A stretch of 28,225 nucleotides of DNA from Bacillota bacterium (lineage in GTDB: Bacteria > Bacillota > Bacilli > Calditerricolales > Calditerricolaceae): assembly GCA_017577925.1 (NCBI GenBank), contig PKQU01000004.1, positions 1 through 28,225 of the forward strand, in the 5' to 3' direction. Positions within the stretch are counted from its first letter, which is position 1, and the number at the start of each line of letters is the position of its first letter. A program made the position numbers and the translations under genes. Under the pieces are notes generated by a model. It searched no databases, was not told where the DNA came from, and saw nothing but the letters and a program-made list of their open reading frames with translations. Shown here piece by piece: positions 14,951 through 23,434 of this stretch.

Positions 14951-16057
14951 CTACGCCTTGGGACGCCGGTAGAACGGCGTCTTCACCACGACGGCCTTGA
15001 GCTTTTTGCCGCGCACGTCTACGCATACCTCGGTGCCCACGGCGGCGTGTTCCGCCTTTATCAGCGCAAGGCCCACGTTCTTCTTCAGTGTCGGCGACTG
15101 CGTTCCGGAGGTGATCCGCCCCACCGGCTCGTCGCCGACATACACCGGATAGCCGGTTCGCGGGATGCCGCGGTCGACCATCTCCAGGCCGACCAATTTC
15201 CGCGGCGGACCTTGCTCCTTTTGCGCCTTCAAGGCTTCCTTGCCAATGAAGTCGACCGGCTTGTCGATCTTGACGGCGAACCCCACGCCAGCCTCGATGG
15301 GCGAGATGTCGGGACCCAGCTCCTGGCCATAGAGGGGGAACCGCGCCTCAAAGCGCAGGGTATCCCGTGCCCCCAGGCCACAGGGCAGCACCCCGGCGTC
15401 CTTCCCTGCCTCCAGGACGGCCTCCCACAACGGAATGGCTCCCTCGTTCGGCAGGTAGATCTCAAACCCATCTTCCCCGGTATAGCCGGTTCGGGAGAGG
15501 ATGAACGTCTCGACGCCGGCAACCGTGGCCTCCTGGACGAAGCGGAACGGCGCCAGCTCCGCTAGCGGAACGTCGGTCAGCTTTTGCAGCACCGTTTCGG
15601 CCAGCGGGCCTTGCAAGGCCAATTGGGCCATTTCCGCCGAGCGGTTCGTCACCGTCACGTGGCCCTCGGCGTGCTTCTGGATCCATTCGACATCCTTGTC
15701 GGTATTGGCGGCGTTCACGACAAGCAGGTAGCGGTCCTCGGCGAGACGGTAGACGAGGAGATCGTCCACCGTCCCACCGTCGGGATAGCACATGAGGCTA
15801 TACTGGGCCTGGCCGATTGCGAGGACCGACGCGTCGTTGGTTGTAAGTTTCTGGATGAGCGCCAGCGCATCGGGACCGCTGACCTCGATCTCACCCATGT
15901 GCGACACGTCGAACAGGCCTGCGCGGCTGCGCACCGCTTGGTGTTCCTCCAGAATGCTGGTAAACTGCACCGGCAGCTCCCAACCGCTGAAGGGGATGGT
16001 CTTCGCCCCGTGCTTGGCGTACACCGGATAGAGGGGCGTACGCTTCAGTTCGGCCAT
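14951..16057 (-). CDS. gcvT: Glycine cleavage system aminomethyltransferase (T protein)
   Basis: A 368-residue tetrahydrofolate-dependent aminomethyltransferase. It starts MAELKRTPLYPVYAKHGAKT and includes FDVSHMGEIEVSG, the folate-binding core, and a C-terminal barrel with GITSGTQSPTLKKNVGLALI. It transfers the methylene group from the H protein to tetrahydrofolate and releases ammonia. The ATG at 16057 is chosen because GGGAGGTG precedes it; an in-frame ATG at 16111 lies in the riboswitch expression region. First gene of gcvT-gcvPA-gcvPB, under glycine riboswitch control. Confidence 0.97.
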   Translation of the reverse strand: MAELKRTPLYPVYAKHGAKTIPFSGWELPVQFTSILEEHQAVRSRAGLFDVSHMGEIEVSGPDALALIQKLTTNDASVLAIGQAQYSLMCYPDGGTVDDLLVYRLAEDRYLLVVNAANTDKDVEWIQKHAEGHVTVTNRSAEMAQLALQGPLAETVLQKLTDVPLAELAPFRFVQEATVAGVETFILSRTGYTGEDGFEIYLPNEGAIPLWEAVLEAGKDAGVLPCGLGARDTLRFEARFPLYGQELGPDISPIEAGVGFAVKIDKPVDFIGKEALKAQKEQGPPRKLVGLEMVDRGIPRTGYPVYVGDEPVGRITSGTQSPTLKKNVGLALIKAEHAAVGTEVCVDVRGKKLKAVVVKTPFYRRPKA

Positions 16058-16103
16058 CGCCGCACCTCCCTTTTGGTCATATCCATCGTACCCGAAGAAA
16101 AGC

Positions 16104-16166
16104 GTTTCCACTCTTCAGGAAACAAAAAAGAGCGAAAGGCACACGACAGGGCCGTGCGCGCTTTCC
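16104..16166 (-). terminator. Expression platform of the glycine riboswitch (terminator plus second hairpin)
   Basis: On the minus strand GGAAAG-C-GCGCACG pairs across the loop GCCCTGT with CGTGTGC-CTTTC and is followed by GCTCTTTTTTG, a good intrinsic terminator (16124-16166). A second hairpin GTTTCC/GGAAAC (16104-16123) followed by GCTTTTC comes straight after. In the known mechanism glycine binding prevents the terminator and turns gcv expression on. Confidence 0.85.
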
Positions 16167-16357
16167 CTCTGTCCGTTGACCTGAGAGTGTCTCCCGCGTA
16201 CCCACGCGGGATTCCCCCTTTGGCGGCCCGCCCGCTGGCGGACACTCTCCAGAGTTGCGTCCGGCAGGAGTCCTTTTGCCTGAGAGATTCACCCGGTCGC
16301 GACTTTGCCGGGCTTGCTCCTTCGGCGCCGCCACATAGGCGGTCTCTCCCCCTGCCA
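16166..16357 (-). promoter_or_regulatory. Tandem glycine riboswitch of gcvT-gcvPA-gcvPB
   Basis: Two glycine aptamers in series on the minus strand. Aptamer 1 (about 16262-16357) shows GGGGAGAGACCG, GCGCCGAAGGAGCAAG and CTCTCAGGCAAAAGGACTCC, the canonical conserved core. Aptamer 2 (about 16166-16255) shows GGAGAGTGTCC, GCCAAAGGGGGAA and CTCTCAGGTCAACGGACAGA. Only a short linker separates them. The gcv promoter should lie in the A/T-richer 16380-16430 segment shared with the divergent yqhH gene; TTGTGA and GCTAAT 18 bases apart are weak candidates on the minus strand. Confidence 0.97.
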
Positions 16358-16460
16358 TCCTCCGCCGTATGCCAATTTTCCCGATTAGCCATACTAATTT
16401 CATCCTATCACAACCCGCGGCGGGCAGCAAAGAACTTCCCGCACAACGGGAGGTGCTCAC

Positions 16461-18167
16461 GTGATGCGCATCCGCCCAATCTTCGACCGCAAGTGGCTGG
16501 AGGAGTTTTCCGCGCGCGTGCGCGCCGATTCCCCTTGGGACACCTGGGCCCTGTTTCAACTCGCCTACGAGGCCGCCGAGGCCACCCTGGTCCCCTCGTT
16601 TGACGACCTCGAGTGCCTGCGGCACCTTCACGCCTTCACCCCCTTGCCCCACCAAGTGGAAACGGCACGCCGCGTGGTAAACGAGATGCGCGGACGGGCC
16701 ATCCTGGCCGACGAAGTGGGCCTGGGCAAAACCATCGAAGCCGGGCTGGTGCTGAAGGAATACCTGGTACGGGGGCTGGTCAAGAAGGCACTCATTCTCG
16801 TGCCGTCGTCCCTCGTGACGCAGTGGACGGCGGAGCTGAACCAGAAGTTCGCCATCCCCGCCGTGGCCCAAAAGAAAGCCTACATGTGGCGCCAGTACGA
16901 CATCCTCGTCGCCTCCCTCGACACGGCCAAGCGCGCGCCCCATCGCGAGCAGGTGCTCGACATCGCCTACGACATGCTGATTGTCGACGAGGCCCACAAG
17001 CTGAAGAACGCGCGCACCCAAAACTGGGCCTTCGTCAACGCCATCAAGAAAAAATACTGCCTGCTCCTCACCGCCACACCCGTTCAGAACGACCTGACGG
17101 AACTCTTCAACATGATCTCCCTCTTGAAACCGGGCCATCTCGGGAACGACGCCACCTTTGCCCAGAATTACGTCGTCCACAAGCGCCTGCCCAAAAACGA
17201 AGAAAAGCTGCGCGCCGATCTGGGCAAGGTGATGATCCGTAACCGGCGCGCGGACGGCGGCATCGCCTTCACCAAACGCCACGTGGAAACCCTGGCCCTC
17301 GAGCTGTCCCCAAAGGAACGGGAACTGTACGACGCCGTCACCAACTTTGTGCGTGAGCGGGCCCAAGAAACCCGCTCGCTGCGCAGCGCGTTCACCCTGC
17401 TCACCCTGCAGCGGGAAGTCTGCTCCTCCCGCGACGCGGCGATGGTTTCCCTTTTCAAGTGGTACAAACGGGCCGAGGACGGTTCGCCACTCAAGCGCCG
17501 CCTGCGCGAACTCCTCCTCCTTGCCAAGGAGGTCAACACGCACACCAAGGCGCGCAAGGTGGTAGAACTGTTGCGCCGCCTCGACGGCAAGGTTATCCTG
17601 TTCACCGAATACCGGGCAACCCAGGAATTCCTGCAGGCCGAACTGGCCAAGCAGGACATCACCACCGTCCTCTTTCGGGGCGGATTTGGGCGCAACAAGA
17701 AGGACTGGATGCGCATGCTGTTCGAAAACCGCGCCCGCGTGCTCATCGCCACCGAGGCCGGCGGGGAAGGGATCAACCTGCAGTTCTGCCACCAGATGAT
17801 CAACTATGACTTGCCGTGGAATCCCATGCGCGTCGAGCAGCGCATCGGCCGCATCCATCGCCTCGGCCAGACCCGCGACGTGACGATCTTCAACCTCGCC
17901 ACCAAGGACACGATCGAGGAACACATCCTCAACCTGCTGACGGAAAAGATCCGCCTCTTTGAACTCGTGGTCGGGGAGTTGGACGCCATCGTGTCCCAGG
18001 CCAACCTCAGCAAAACCTTCGACCGCACCCTGGCCGACATCGTCCTCCGCTCCAAAGACGACCGCGAAGCGGCCGAGAAACTGCGCCGGTTTGGGGAGGC
18101 GCTGGCCAGGGCGCGGGAGACGGCTGGTTCCGCGTGGACCGGTGCGACAGCGGAAACGGGGGGATGA
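16461..18167 (+). CDS. yqhH: SNF2-type ATP-dependent helicase YqhH
   Basis: A 568-residue SF2/SNF2-family ATPase with the full motif set: Q-like region before ADEVGLGKTIEAG (motif I), LVPSSLVTQW (Ia), DEAHKLKN (II), LLTATPVQND (III), ILFTEYRATQEF (IV), IATEAGGEGINLQF (V) and QRIGRIHRLGQT (VI). SNF2 proteins move along DNA or displace proteins from it; the bacterial substrate is unknown, and RapA is the best known relative. GTG 16461 and ATG 16464 are both served by GGGAGGT. As in Bacillus it is divergent from gcvT and followed, four bases after its stop, by yqhG. Confidence 0.93.
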   Translation: MMRIRPIFDRKWLEEFSARVRADSPWDTWALFQLAYEAAEATLVPSFDDLECLRHLHAFTPLPHQVETARRVVNEMRGRAILADEVGLGKTIEAGLVLKEYLVRGLVKKALILVPSSLVTQWTAELNQKFAIPAVAQKKAYMWRQYDILVASLDTAKRAPHREQVLDIAYDMLIVDEAHKLKNARTQNWAFVNAIKKKYCLLLTATPVQNDLTELFNMISLLKPGHLGNDATFAQNYVVHKRLPKNEEKLRADLGKVMIRNRRADGGIAFTKRHVETLALELSPKERELYDAVTNFVRERAQETRSLRSAFTLLTLQREVCSSRDAAMVSLFKWYKRAEDGSPLKRRLRELLLLAKEVNTHTKARKVVELLRRLDGKVILFTEYRATQEFLQAELAKQDITTVLFRGGFGRNKKDWMRMLFENRARVLIATEAGGEGINLQFCHQMINYDLPWNPMRVEQRIGRIHRLGQTRDVTIFNLATKDTIEEHILNLLTEKIRLFELVVGELDAIVSQANLSKTFDRTLADIVLRSKDDREAAEKLRRFGEALARARETAGSAWTGATAETGG

Positions 18168-18171
18168 CGCC

Positions 18172-19014
18172 GTGGAGCACGCGCGCGTGACCGCCTTTGT
18201 CCGCCGCTACATCGCCGCAATGGGCGGGGAAATCCTGGAGGACACCCCCTCCTATGTCCGGGTGCGCCTCACCCCGGACATGGACAAGGACTTGATGAAC
18301 CGGCCCTTCTACTGGAGCTACGTGGAGCAGTTCGGCCTCGAACCCGTTCCGGCCGTGCTGACACTGGTGTTCGACCCCGACCGCCCGCCGCCCGACGGTC
18401 GCGGCGAACCCATCACCTTTGGATCGATGCGCCTTGCCCAGCTCTTTCGCTCCGCGCAAAAGCGGGGACGGTTCGTCCGGCTGTACGAAGTGCCGGCAAC
18501 AAGCCCCGCATCGGAGCCGGCCGTCCGCCTCGTCCCGTGGCTGGCGATCAACTATCGCATCAGCTTCCGGTGCGACCGCAAGAAAGAGCGCCTCCTGCCC
18601 GTCGGCGTCAACCTCGAGACCGGCCAAGTCGCCCAAGGCTTCTATCCGCGCATCGCCGCGCGACCCTTCACGCCCGTCATGCCGCCCCACACCGTAGTGG
18701 CACCCTGGAGCCTGACGCTGGAGGCAGCGGTCGATCGGGCTGAGGCGGCGGTCACCGCAACCGTTGCCGCCGAGGATAACCACTGGGCGCGCGACGCCCT
18801 GGCGCGCCTGGCCGAGGAACAGGCGCTGCTGCGGGCGTACTACGGGGAGAACCCTCCGGAAGAACGGCGCAACGAGCTGGAGCAGCGGCTGGACGAACTG
18901 CAGGCCCTGTTTACGCCGCGCATTGAAGTCGACGTGGTCAACGCGGGGCTCTTTTACCTGTCTACCCCTGTCGCAACGGCAGACGAAAGGGGAGAACTTG
19001 CGGCGGACACCTGA
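18172..19014 (+). CDS. yqhG: YqhG family protein
   Basis: A 280-residue protein matching YqhG of Bacillus in start, size and position. It begins MEHARVTAFVRRYIAAMGGE, has no signal or membrane segment, and ends with an acidic/amphipathic region rich in Ala, Glu and Arg (about 175-240) that may be helical. No enzymatic motif is visible and no function is established to my knowledge. The GTG start at 18172 lies four bases after the yqhH stop with a GGGGGG site inside the yqhH end, so translation is probably coupled and the two proteins may act together. Confidence 0.85.
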   Translation: MEHARVTAFVRRYIAAMGGEILEDTPSYVRVRLTPDMDKDLMNRPFYWSYVEQFGLEPVPAVLTLVFDPDRPPPDGRGEPITFGSMRLAQLFRSAQKRGRFVRLYEVPATSPASEPAVRLVPWLAINYRISFRCDRKKERLLPVGVNLETGQVAQGFYPRIAARPFTPVMPPHTVVAPWSLTLEAAVDRAEAAVTATVAAEDNHWARDALARLAEEQALLRAYYGENPPEERRNELEQRLDELQALFTPRIEVDVVNAGLFYLSTPVATADERGELAADT

Positions 19015-19047
19015 CAGCTCCCGACATCTCTCGCAGCTCCGGCCGCC

Positions 19048-19053
19048 TATAAT
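19048..19053 (+). promoter_or_regulatory. TATAAT -10 element before the 298-residue orphan gene
   Basis: A perfect TATAAT stands 30 bases before the start codon at 19083. No good -35 is seen at 16-18 bases upstream (CATCTC at 17), so activity is uncertain. Transcription would start near 19060, giving the gene a unit separate from yqhG. Confidence 0.4.
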
Positions 19054-19082
19054 GGAGCCAAACTGTCGGGAGGTGGCCCGCG

Positions 19083-19979
19083 ATGGTCTTCAACCCCTTC
19101 AGGCCCCATCGCCCGCCGTGGGGCCGGGCACTGGTCTTCGCCGCGCTGCTCGCGTTCGCCGCCTGGACACTGGTCGCCGAACATGGAACGGGCGAGCCGC
19201 TTATCCCCAAGCAGCAGGCCCTCACCGCCTTCCTGCAGGGATGGACCGCACAGCTCGCCCGCTCCGATCCCCGGTTTTTTCCCCTTTCCGCCGCGTCGGC
19301 CGTGGCTGTGGAGCCGCTGGCCCACCCGGCCCACACGTACCGGTTGCGCCTTCAACCGGCGCCCCCGTCGCCGCCCGCCACCCCTAGGGCCCACCTGGCG
19401 CCCGTGTACGCCATCGTGAGGCAAGACGCCCATGCGCCGTTTGCCGTTGCCGTCCTGGAATACGGCGTGGGCACCCCTGTGCCCTTCGACGCCCCTTCCT
19501 CCGCCACCCCGGTCCCCTGGACGAAGGCGGCGGAAAAGGTTTACGGCGGCTTGGAAAGCTTCTGGCGCGCCGGAGAAACCGCGGTCGACCCGGTAACCGG
19601 TGAAACCCTCCCGGTGCCGGCGCATTTTACACCGCCGGAGGTCCCGGGATACCGCCTATCCGTGCTCGACGCGGCGCGCCGGGCAAAGCGGCCGGACGGC
19701 GACGCGCTGGCAGCGGTGGCTGGCCGAAAGCCTGGCGCGCATCCGCAGGCCACAGACTTTGATCCGCGGCGCCCCCTGCCCTGGACCGGCTATGCCGCCT
19801 CGCTGTATGCGGGAACCGTGACCGCCTTCTACTCCCTTGACGGCTTCCACCGCTGGGACGGGGGCACGGTCTTCGTGGCCTTGCGCGACCCCTGGGCCGA
19901 AGGATTGGTTCGCTTCCTCCCGCTGCCGGAGCTCAACCGACGCGGCGGGTTTTTTCCCGGAGGGACAACGAGGCGCTAA
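19083..19979 (+). CDS. Unrecognised secreted or membrane-anchored protein
   Basis: A 298-residue protein with one N-terminal hydrophobic helix (about 14-32) after a basic stretch, so it is probably anchored to or exported through the membrane. The rest is rich in Pro, Ala and Arg. A beta-rich middle (YRLRLQPAP, YAIVRQDAHAPFAVAVLEYG) and a C-terminal FYSLDGFHRWDGGTVFVALRD suggest a globular extracytoplasmic domain. No known motif or catalytic signature was recognised. ATG 19083 follows GGGAGGTGG. It ends nine bases from the convergent mtnD stop, with no clear terminator between them. Possible lineage-restricted gene. Confidence 0.7.
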   Translation: MVFNPFRPHRPPWGRALVFAALLAFAAWTLVAEHGTGEPLIPKQQALTAFLQGWTAQLARSDPRFFPLSAASAVAVEPLAHPAHTYRLRLQPAPPSPPATPRAHLAPVYAIVRQDAHAPFAVAVLEYGVGTPVPFDAPSSATPVPWTKAAEKVYGGLESFWRAGETAVDPVTGETLPVPAHFTPPEVPGYRLSVLDAARRAKRPDGDALAAVAGRKPGAHPQATDFDPRRPLPWTGYAASLYAGTVTAFYSLDGFHRWDGGTVFVALRDPWAEGLVRFLPLPELNRRGGFFPGGTTRR

Positions 19980-19988
19980 GCCGAACCC

Positions 19989-20543
19989 TTACGCCGTCGG
20001 GCTTGTCGCCGCAAACTCCGGGTCTTCATACGGATGGGCCACCCAGCCCGACGGATCGATAAACAGCCGCACGGCCACGACGCGCCGCTCGTCGGTGAGG
20101 GTGAAAAAGTGCGGTGTCCGCTCCGGGACGGAAATGACGTCACCCGCTTCCAGTTCGCAGTCGAAATAGCCCGTGTCGCCCGGGCCCTTGATCACGAACA
20201 CGCCGCTCCCGGCGACGATGGCGCGTACCTCGTCCTCGGTGTGGGTGTGCACCTGGGCAAAGGTGCGCAACAGCTCCTCGAGATTGGGCGTCGCCTCGGA
20301 CAGCGCCACCACGTCCCACTTGACGTAGCCGCGGCGTTCGGCCAGGGAACGGATGTCCGCGTCAAAGGCGCGCAAGATTTCGTCTTTTTCGGCATCGGTC
20401 AGGTTGAACTTGCCGCGCAGATGGGCCGGCAGTTTCCCCGTGTCCCAGCGTTCGTACAGAACCCCTTGCCGATCGAGGAAGGCTCGCACATTTTCGGCCC
20501 CCGTAATGGTTTCTCCCGTTTTGCGCACGCGAAGAATGGCCAT
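19989..20543 (-). CDS. mtnD: Acireductone dioxygenase
   Basis: A 184-residue cupin enzyme of methionine salvage. The metal site is complete: His99, His101 and Glu105 in VHTHTEDEVR plus His145 in VPERTPHFFTL. With iron it yields 2-keto-4-methylthiobutyrate and formate from acireductone; with nickel it makes methylthiopropionate and carbon monoxide. The ATG at 20543 is chosen because AAAGGAGG ends nine bases before it; an in-frame TTG further upstream would place that site inside the coding region. Last gene of mtnW-X-B-D, 54 bases after mtnB. Confidence 0.95.
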   Translation of the reverse strand: MAILRVRKTGETITGAENVRAFLDRQGVLYERWDTGKLPAHLRGKFNLTDAEKDEILRAFDADIRSLAERRGYVKWDVVALSEATPNLEELLRTFAQVHTHTEDEVRAIVAGSGVFVIKGPGDTGYFDCELEAGDVISVPERTPHFFTLTDERRVVAVRLFIDPSGWVAHPYEDPEFAATSPTA

Positions 20544-20597
20544 GCGAAACTGCCTCCTTTTCAAGTTATGGATGCGCTCGTTTCGGGTAACGGCGCG

Positions 20598-21248
20598 CTA
20601 GACGCCGACCAGCGCCGCCCGGCATTGCAGCAGCGCCAGGCAGTACTGAAATAAAAATTCGAACGCTTCCAGGTGGCGCTTGGCCGCGAGGGGGCTTTCC
20701 CCCCAGGCATAAATGCCGTGGTTGCGGATCAGAACCCCCGGCACGCGCGGGTTGGCCACCCGGGCCACCGCCTCAGCCAAGCGGGAAATGTCGGCGAAGT
20801 TTTCGACGATGGGCACCTCAATCACGGCGTCCTCGTCCCAGATGCCCAGACCTTTGATCAGTTCCTGCGGCCCAATGCGAACGCGGCCCCGTGAAAAGTA
20901 GAGTTCCGATATGACATTGTTGGCCACTGTGTGCACATGAAAGACGGCACCCACCTCCGGGAAGGCGCGGTACAGGGCGGCGTGCACGCGCGTTTCGGCC
21001 GAGGGGCGATTCGCCGTCGCCTCCACGGGCTGACCGTCACCGTCGACCAGCAGGAAGTCGTCTGGTCCCGATTCCGTCTTGTCTTTGCCGCTCGCGGTCA
21101 CGAGGAACACGAGCGGGTCCTCCTGCACCTTCAGCGAGAGGTTCCCGCTGGTGGCCGGAAACCAGCCCCGCGCCGCGAACTGTTCCTTGACGGCAGCCAG
21201 GCGCATCCACGCCTGTTGCCGCGCCTCCGTCGTCAGCGCTCCGCTCAC
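20598..21248 (-). CDS. mtnB: Methylthioribulose-1-phosphate dehydratase
   Basis: A 216-residue class II aldolase/adducin-family enzyme. It has SGNLSLKV near the N-terminus, the zinc histidines in FHVHTVANNV, and a third in RNHGIYAWGES. It dehydrates 5-methylthioribulose 1-phosphate to the diketone that MtnW then enolises. The GTG start at 21248 forms a four-base GTGA overlap with the mtnX stop, a sign of coupled translation. The family's usual length is about 200-210 residues. Confidence 0.94.
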   Translation of the reverse strand: MSGALTTEARQQAWMRLAAVKEQFAARGWFPATSGNLSLKVQEDPLVFLVTASGKDKTESGPDDFLLVDGDGQPVEATANRPSAETRVHAALYRAFPEVGAVFHVHTVANNVISELYFSRGRVRIGPQELIKGLGIWDEDAVIEVPIVENFADISRLAEAVARVANPRVPGVLIRNHGIYAWGESPLAAKRHLEAFEFLFQYCLALLQCRAALVGV

Positions 21249-21973
21249 GAGACCTTCCCCTCCTCCCCCTTGCCGCCTGGACACTGCAACGGTGCAGCGT
21301 CAAGCAGCCGCGCAAGAACCGCCACCACGTCGTCAAAGGTGGCAAAGGGCACATGCGGCAGCCCGAGCTCCCGGCACCGCTCCAGCAGGTAATCGCGCGC
21401 GATCACCAGGTCGGCCAGCCGGGCCCCGGCCAGGTCGGTCACGCTGTCCCCCACCACGATCCGGTAATGGTGCGCCGGGTCAAAGCGGCGGATGATGGAC
21501 ACCTTGCACAGCCCGCAATCATTGGTGCACGCCTCGTCACACGGGTGAGGCCATGTGATGCGGATCCGCTCGCCGGAAACGTCGCTCCCATTGCAGAAGA
21601 TCCGCTCCCGGGGAATGCGAAAGGGGGCCAGCAGCGGGTAAACGAAGAAGTCAATCCCCCCGCTGGTCACGTACCATTCCACGCCCCGCGCCGCGGCATA
21701 CTCAACGAAGCGGTCAAACCCCGTACGGATGCGCGTCGTCTGGCGGACAAACGCGGCGATCTCGTCACGTTTGGCGCTGGGCAGGAGGGCAAACAGCTCG
21801 CCCACGCCCTGGCGCACGCTGATCCGCCGGGCAAGAATGGCGTCCTTGATCGCCTCCCACCCGGGCGGGGCAAAGGCCTCCATGATGGCAACGATGCAGT
21901 CCCGCTCGGTGATGGTGCCGTCAAAGTCGACAAACAACACCGGCGCGCGGCCCTCCAAAGGCGGCAGCATCAT
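21245..21973 (-). CDS. mtnX: 2-hydroxy-3-keto-5-methylthiopentenyl-1-phosphate phosphatase
   Basis: A 242-residue HAD-superfamily phosphatase. The nucleophile motif is VDFDGTITERD near the N-terminus; YVTSGGIDFFVYP holds the second motif and VVGDSVTDLAGA the C-terminal Asp motif. The segment CDEACTNDCGLCK has four Cys, as in MtnX, and may bind metal. It removes phosphate from the enol product of MtnW to give acireductone. ATG 21973 overlaps the mtnW stop as ATGA; in-frame ATGs further upstream lie inside mtnW. Confidence 0.94.
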   Translation of the reverse strand: MMLPPLEGRAPVLFVDFDGTITERDCIVAIMEAFAPPGWEAIKDAILARRISVRQGVGELFALLPSAKRDEIAAFVRQTTRIRTGFDRFVEYAAARGVEWYVTSGGIDFFVYPLLAPFRIPRERIFCNGSDVSGERIRITWPHPCDEACTNDCGLCKVSIIRRFDPAHHYRIVVGDSVTDLAGARLADLVIARDYLLERCRELGLPHVPFATFDDVVAVLARLLDAAPLQCPGGKGEEGKVS

Positions 21974-23187
21974 ACCAGCACCCCCCATTTGGCCAGCGCC
22001 TTGTCCAGCGCCGGGCACGTCTTGGCCCGCTCTTCCAGCGACACTCCAGACACCGCCGCCTCGATGGCCGCCGTAAAGGCCTCGCCACCGCCGCGCGGCC
22101 CGTCGGGATGGCCGTGGATGCCACCGCCGGCGTTGACCACGTGGTCAAGGCCGAAGTCGGCCAGCAGGCGCGGCACCATGCCCGGGTGAATGCCCGCCGA
22201 CGGCACCGGGAACGCCGGGGCCAGGCCGGCGAAGGGCTCGACGAGACGGTCGCGCAGGGCAAAGGCTTCCGCCGCGGCGAGGGAAACGGTGCCGTAGGGC
22301 GCCGGGAACAGCACCAGGTCCGCCCCGGCCAGGCGCATGAGCATGCCCAGCACAATCGGCGCCGCGATACCATGGTGCGGTGAGGCGTACAGGGCCCCGG
22401 ACAAGGCCGGATGGGCGAGAATCGGAACGGTGATCTCCGGGTCCTCGCGCAAGCGCTGCAGGATGTCGTACCCGTACGGCAACACGTTCAGCAACAGGGC
22501 TGTGGCCCCCTGCCGCACGGCCTCCCGCGCCCGGTCCACCATCTCGTCAACCGGGCCGGTCAGGTTGACGGCGTATAGCACGCGGCGGCCGGTCTTCGCC
22601 TCATGGGCGTCAAGCACTTCGCGAAAGAGCGCGATGCGCTCGAAAAAGGGCGCCCGGTCGTCGACAAAGAAGATCTCATCGTCCTTCACCAGGTCGACGC
22701 CGCCCTCCACCTGGGCGACAAACTGCGCATGCAGTTCGGCGAGGGGCAGGCCGATGCACGATTTGAAGATGCTCATGAGGAGCGGCCGGTCCCATACCCC
22801 AAGCCGCTGACGCACGCCCTTGATCCCCAGCCGCGGGCCGGGAAAGGCACGCACGAAGGTATCGGGCAATTTGAGGTCGACAAGGCGAATGCGCCCGTCC
22901 ATCGACAGCTTGCCGAACACCGTCGTGAGCAACGACGGGATGTCCGCGCGCAGGTTCCGCACCGGGTAGCCGATCGCCAGATGGGCCACCCGCGAGCCGT
23001 CGGCGGCCACCTGACCGCGGCGGATGTCCATTACCACGCCCTTGTATGGCTCCAGTTCCGCGCGACGGGCGGCGGGAAGGTCCGTCCAGGTACCCACCGT
23101 GAGCCCCATGGCGATCGACTCGGCCTTTCGGGACAGGTCGCCGTCATCCGGCACCTGATAGATGGCCACAACCCACTCGTTCGTCAT
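21970..23187 (-). CDS. mtnW: 2,3-diketo-5-methylthiopentyl-1-phosphate enolase (RuBisCO-like protein)
   Basis: A 405-residue type IV RuBisCO-like protein. The carbamylatable lysine region reads GGVDLVKDDE, equivalent to the RuBisCO GGLDFTKDDE motif, and the C-terminal phosphate-binding part reads VNAGGGIHGHPDGPRGGG. It enolises the diketone formed by MtnB and does not fix CO2. ATG 23187 follows GTAAGGACC; longer in-frame starts fall within the SAM riboswitch terminator. First gene of the salvage operon. The upstream steps (mtnA, mtnK/mtnN) are not in the window. Confidence 0.95.
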   Translation of the reverse strand: MTNEWVVAIYQVPDDGDLSRKAESIAMGLTVGTWTDLPAARRAELEPYKGVVMDIRRGQVAADGSRVAHLAIGYPVRNLRADIPSLLTTVFGKLSMDGRIRLVDLKLPDTFVRAFPGPRLGIKGVRQRLGVWDRPLLMSIFKSCIGLPLAELHAQFVAQVEGGVDLVKDDEIFFVDDRAPFFERIALFREVLDAHEAKTGRRVLYAVNLTGPVDEMVDRAREAVRQGATALLLNVLPYGYDILQRLREDPEITVPILAHPALSGALYASPHHGIAAPIVLGMLMRLAGADLVLFPAPYGTVSLAAAEAFALRDRLVEPFAGLAPAFPVPSAGIHPGMVPRLLADFGLDHVVNAGGGIHGHPDGPRGGGEAFTAAIEAAVSGVSLEERAKTCPALDKALAKWGVLV

Positions 23188-23215
23188 GGTCCTTACCCCG
23201 CTTCGCGACGATGAT

Positions 23216-23252
23216 GAAAAACGAAAACGCCTCTCCCGTATCCGAGAGAGGC
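23216..23252 (-). terminator. Terminator of the SAM riboswitch
   Basis: On the minus strand GCCTCTC (23246-23252) pairs with GAGAGGC (23229-23235) around CGGATACGG, followed by GTTTTCGTTTTTC. It lies between the aptamer and mtnW. In the S-box mechanism SAM favours this terminator and reduces expression. Confidence 0.9.
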
Positions 23253-23276
23253 GCGCAACGCGTTGACGTTCCGCGG

Positions 23277-23399
23277 CTCTCATCTCTCGGAAAACGGGTT
23301 GTCCCGTCTTCCGCAGGAGTTAGCACCGTGCACGCCATAGCGGGCGCGCCGGTTGCCGGGCTTCATCGGGCCAGTCCCTCCGCCTGCTCTGGATGAGAT
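23277..23399 (-). promoter_or_regulatory. SAM-I (S-box) riboswitch of mtnWXBD
   Basis: The minus strand shows the conserved core in order: CTCATCCAGAGCAGGCGGAG, GGGACTGGCCCGATGAAGCC, CGGCAACC, GGTGCTAACTCCTGCGG and the closing GAGAGATGAG. P1 is formed by ATCTCATC and GATGAGAG-type arms at the two ends. All S-box consensus blocks are present, so this should respond to S-adenosylmethionine. Confidence 0.98.
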
Positions 23400-23434
23400 C
23401 CGGGCTTTCCTGCTTGCGTATTCGATTGATTCAA

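Noticed and set aside
16077..17924. A 615-codon open frame on the minus strand
   Set aside because: It is antisense to yqhH and runs into the glycine riboswitch. The helicase motifs on the other strand are complete.
23188..23283. N-terminal extension of mtnW to 23283
   Set aside because: It would translate the riboswitch terminator. The ATG at 23187 has a ribosome site and matches the family start.
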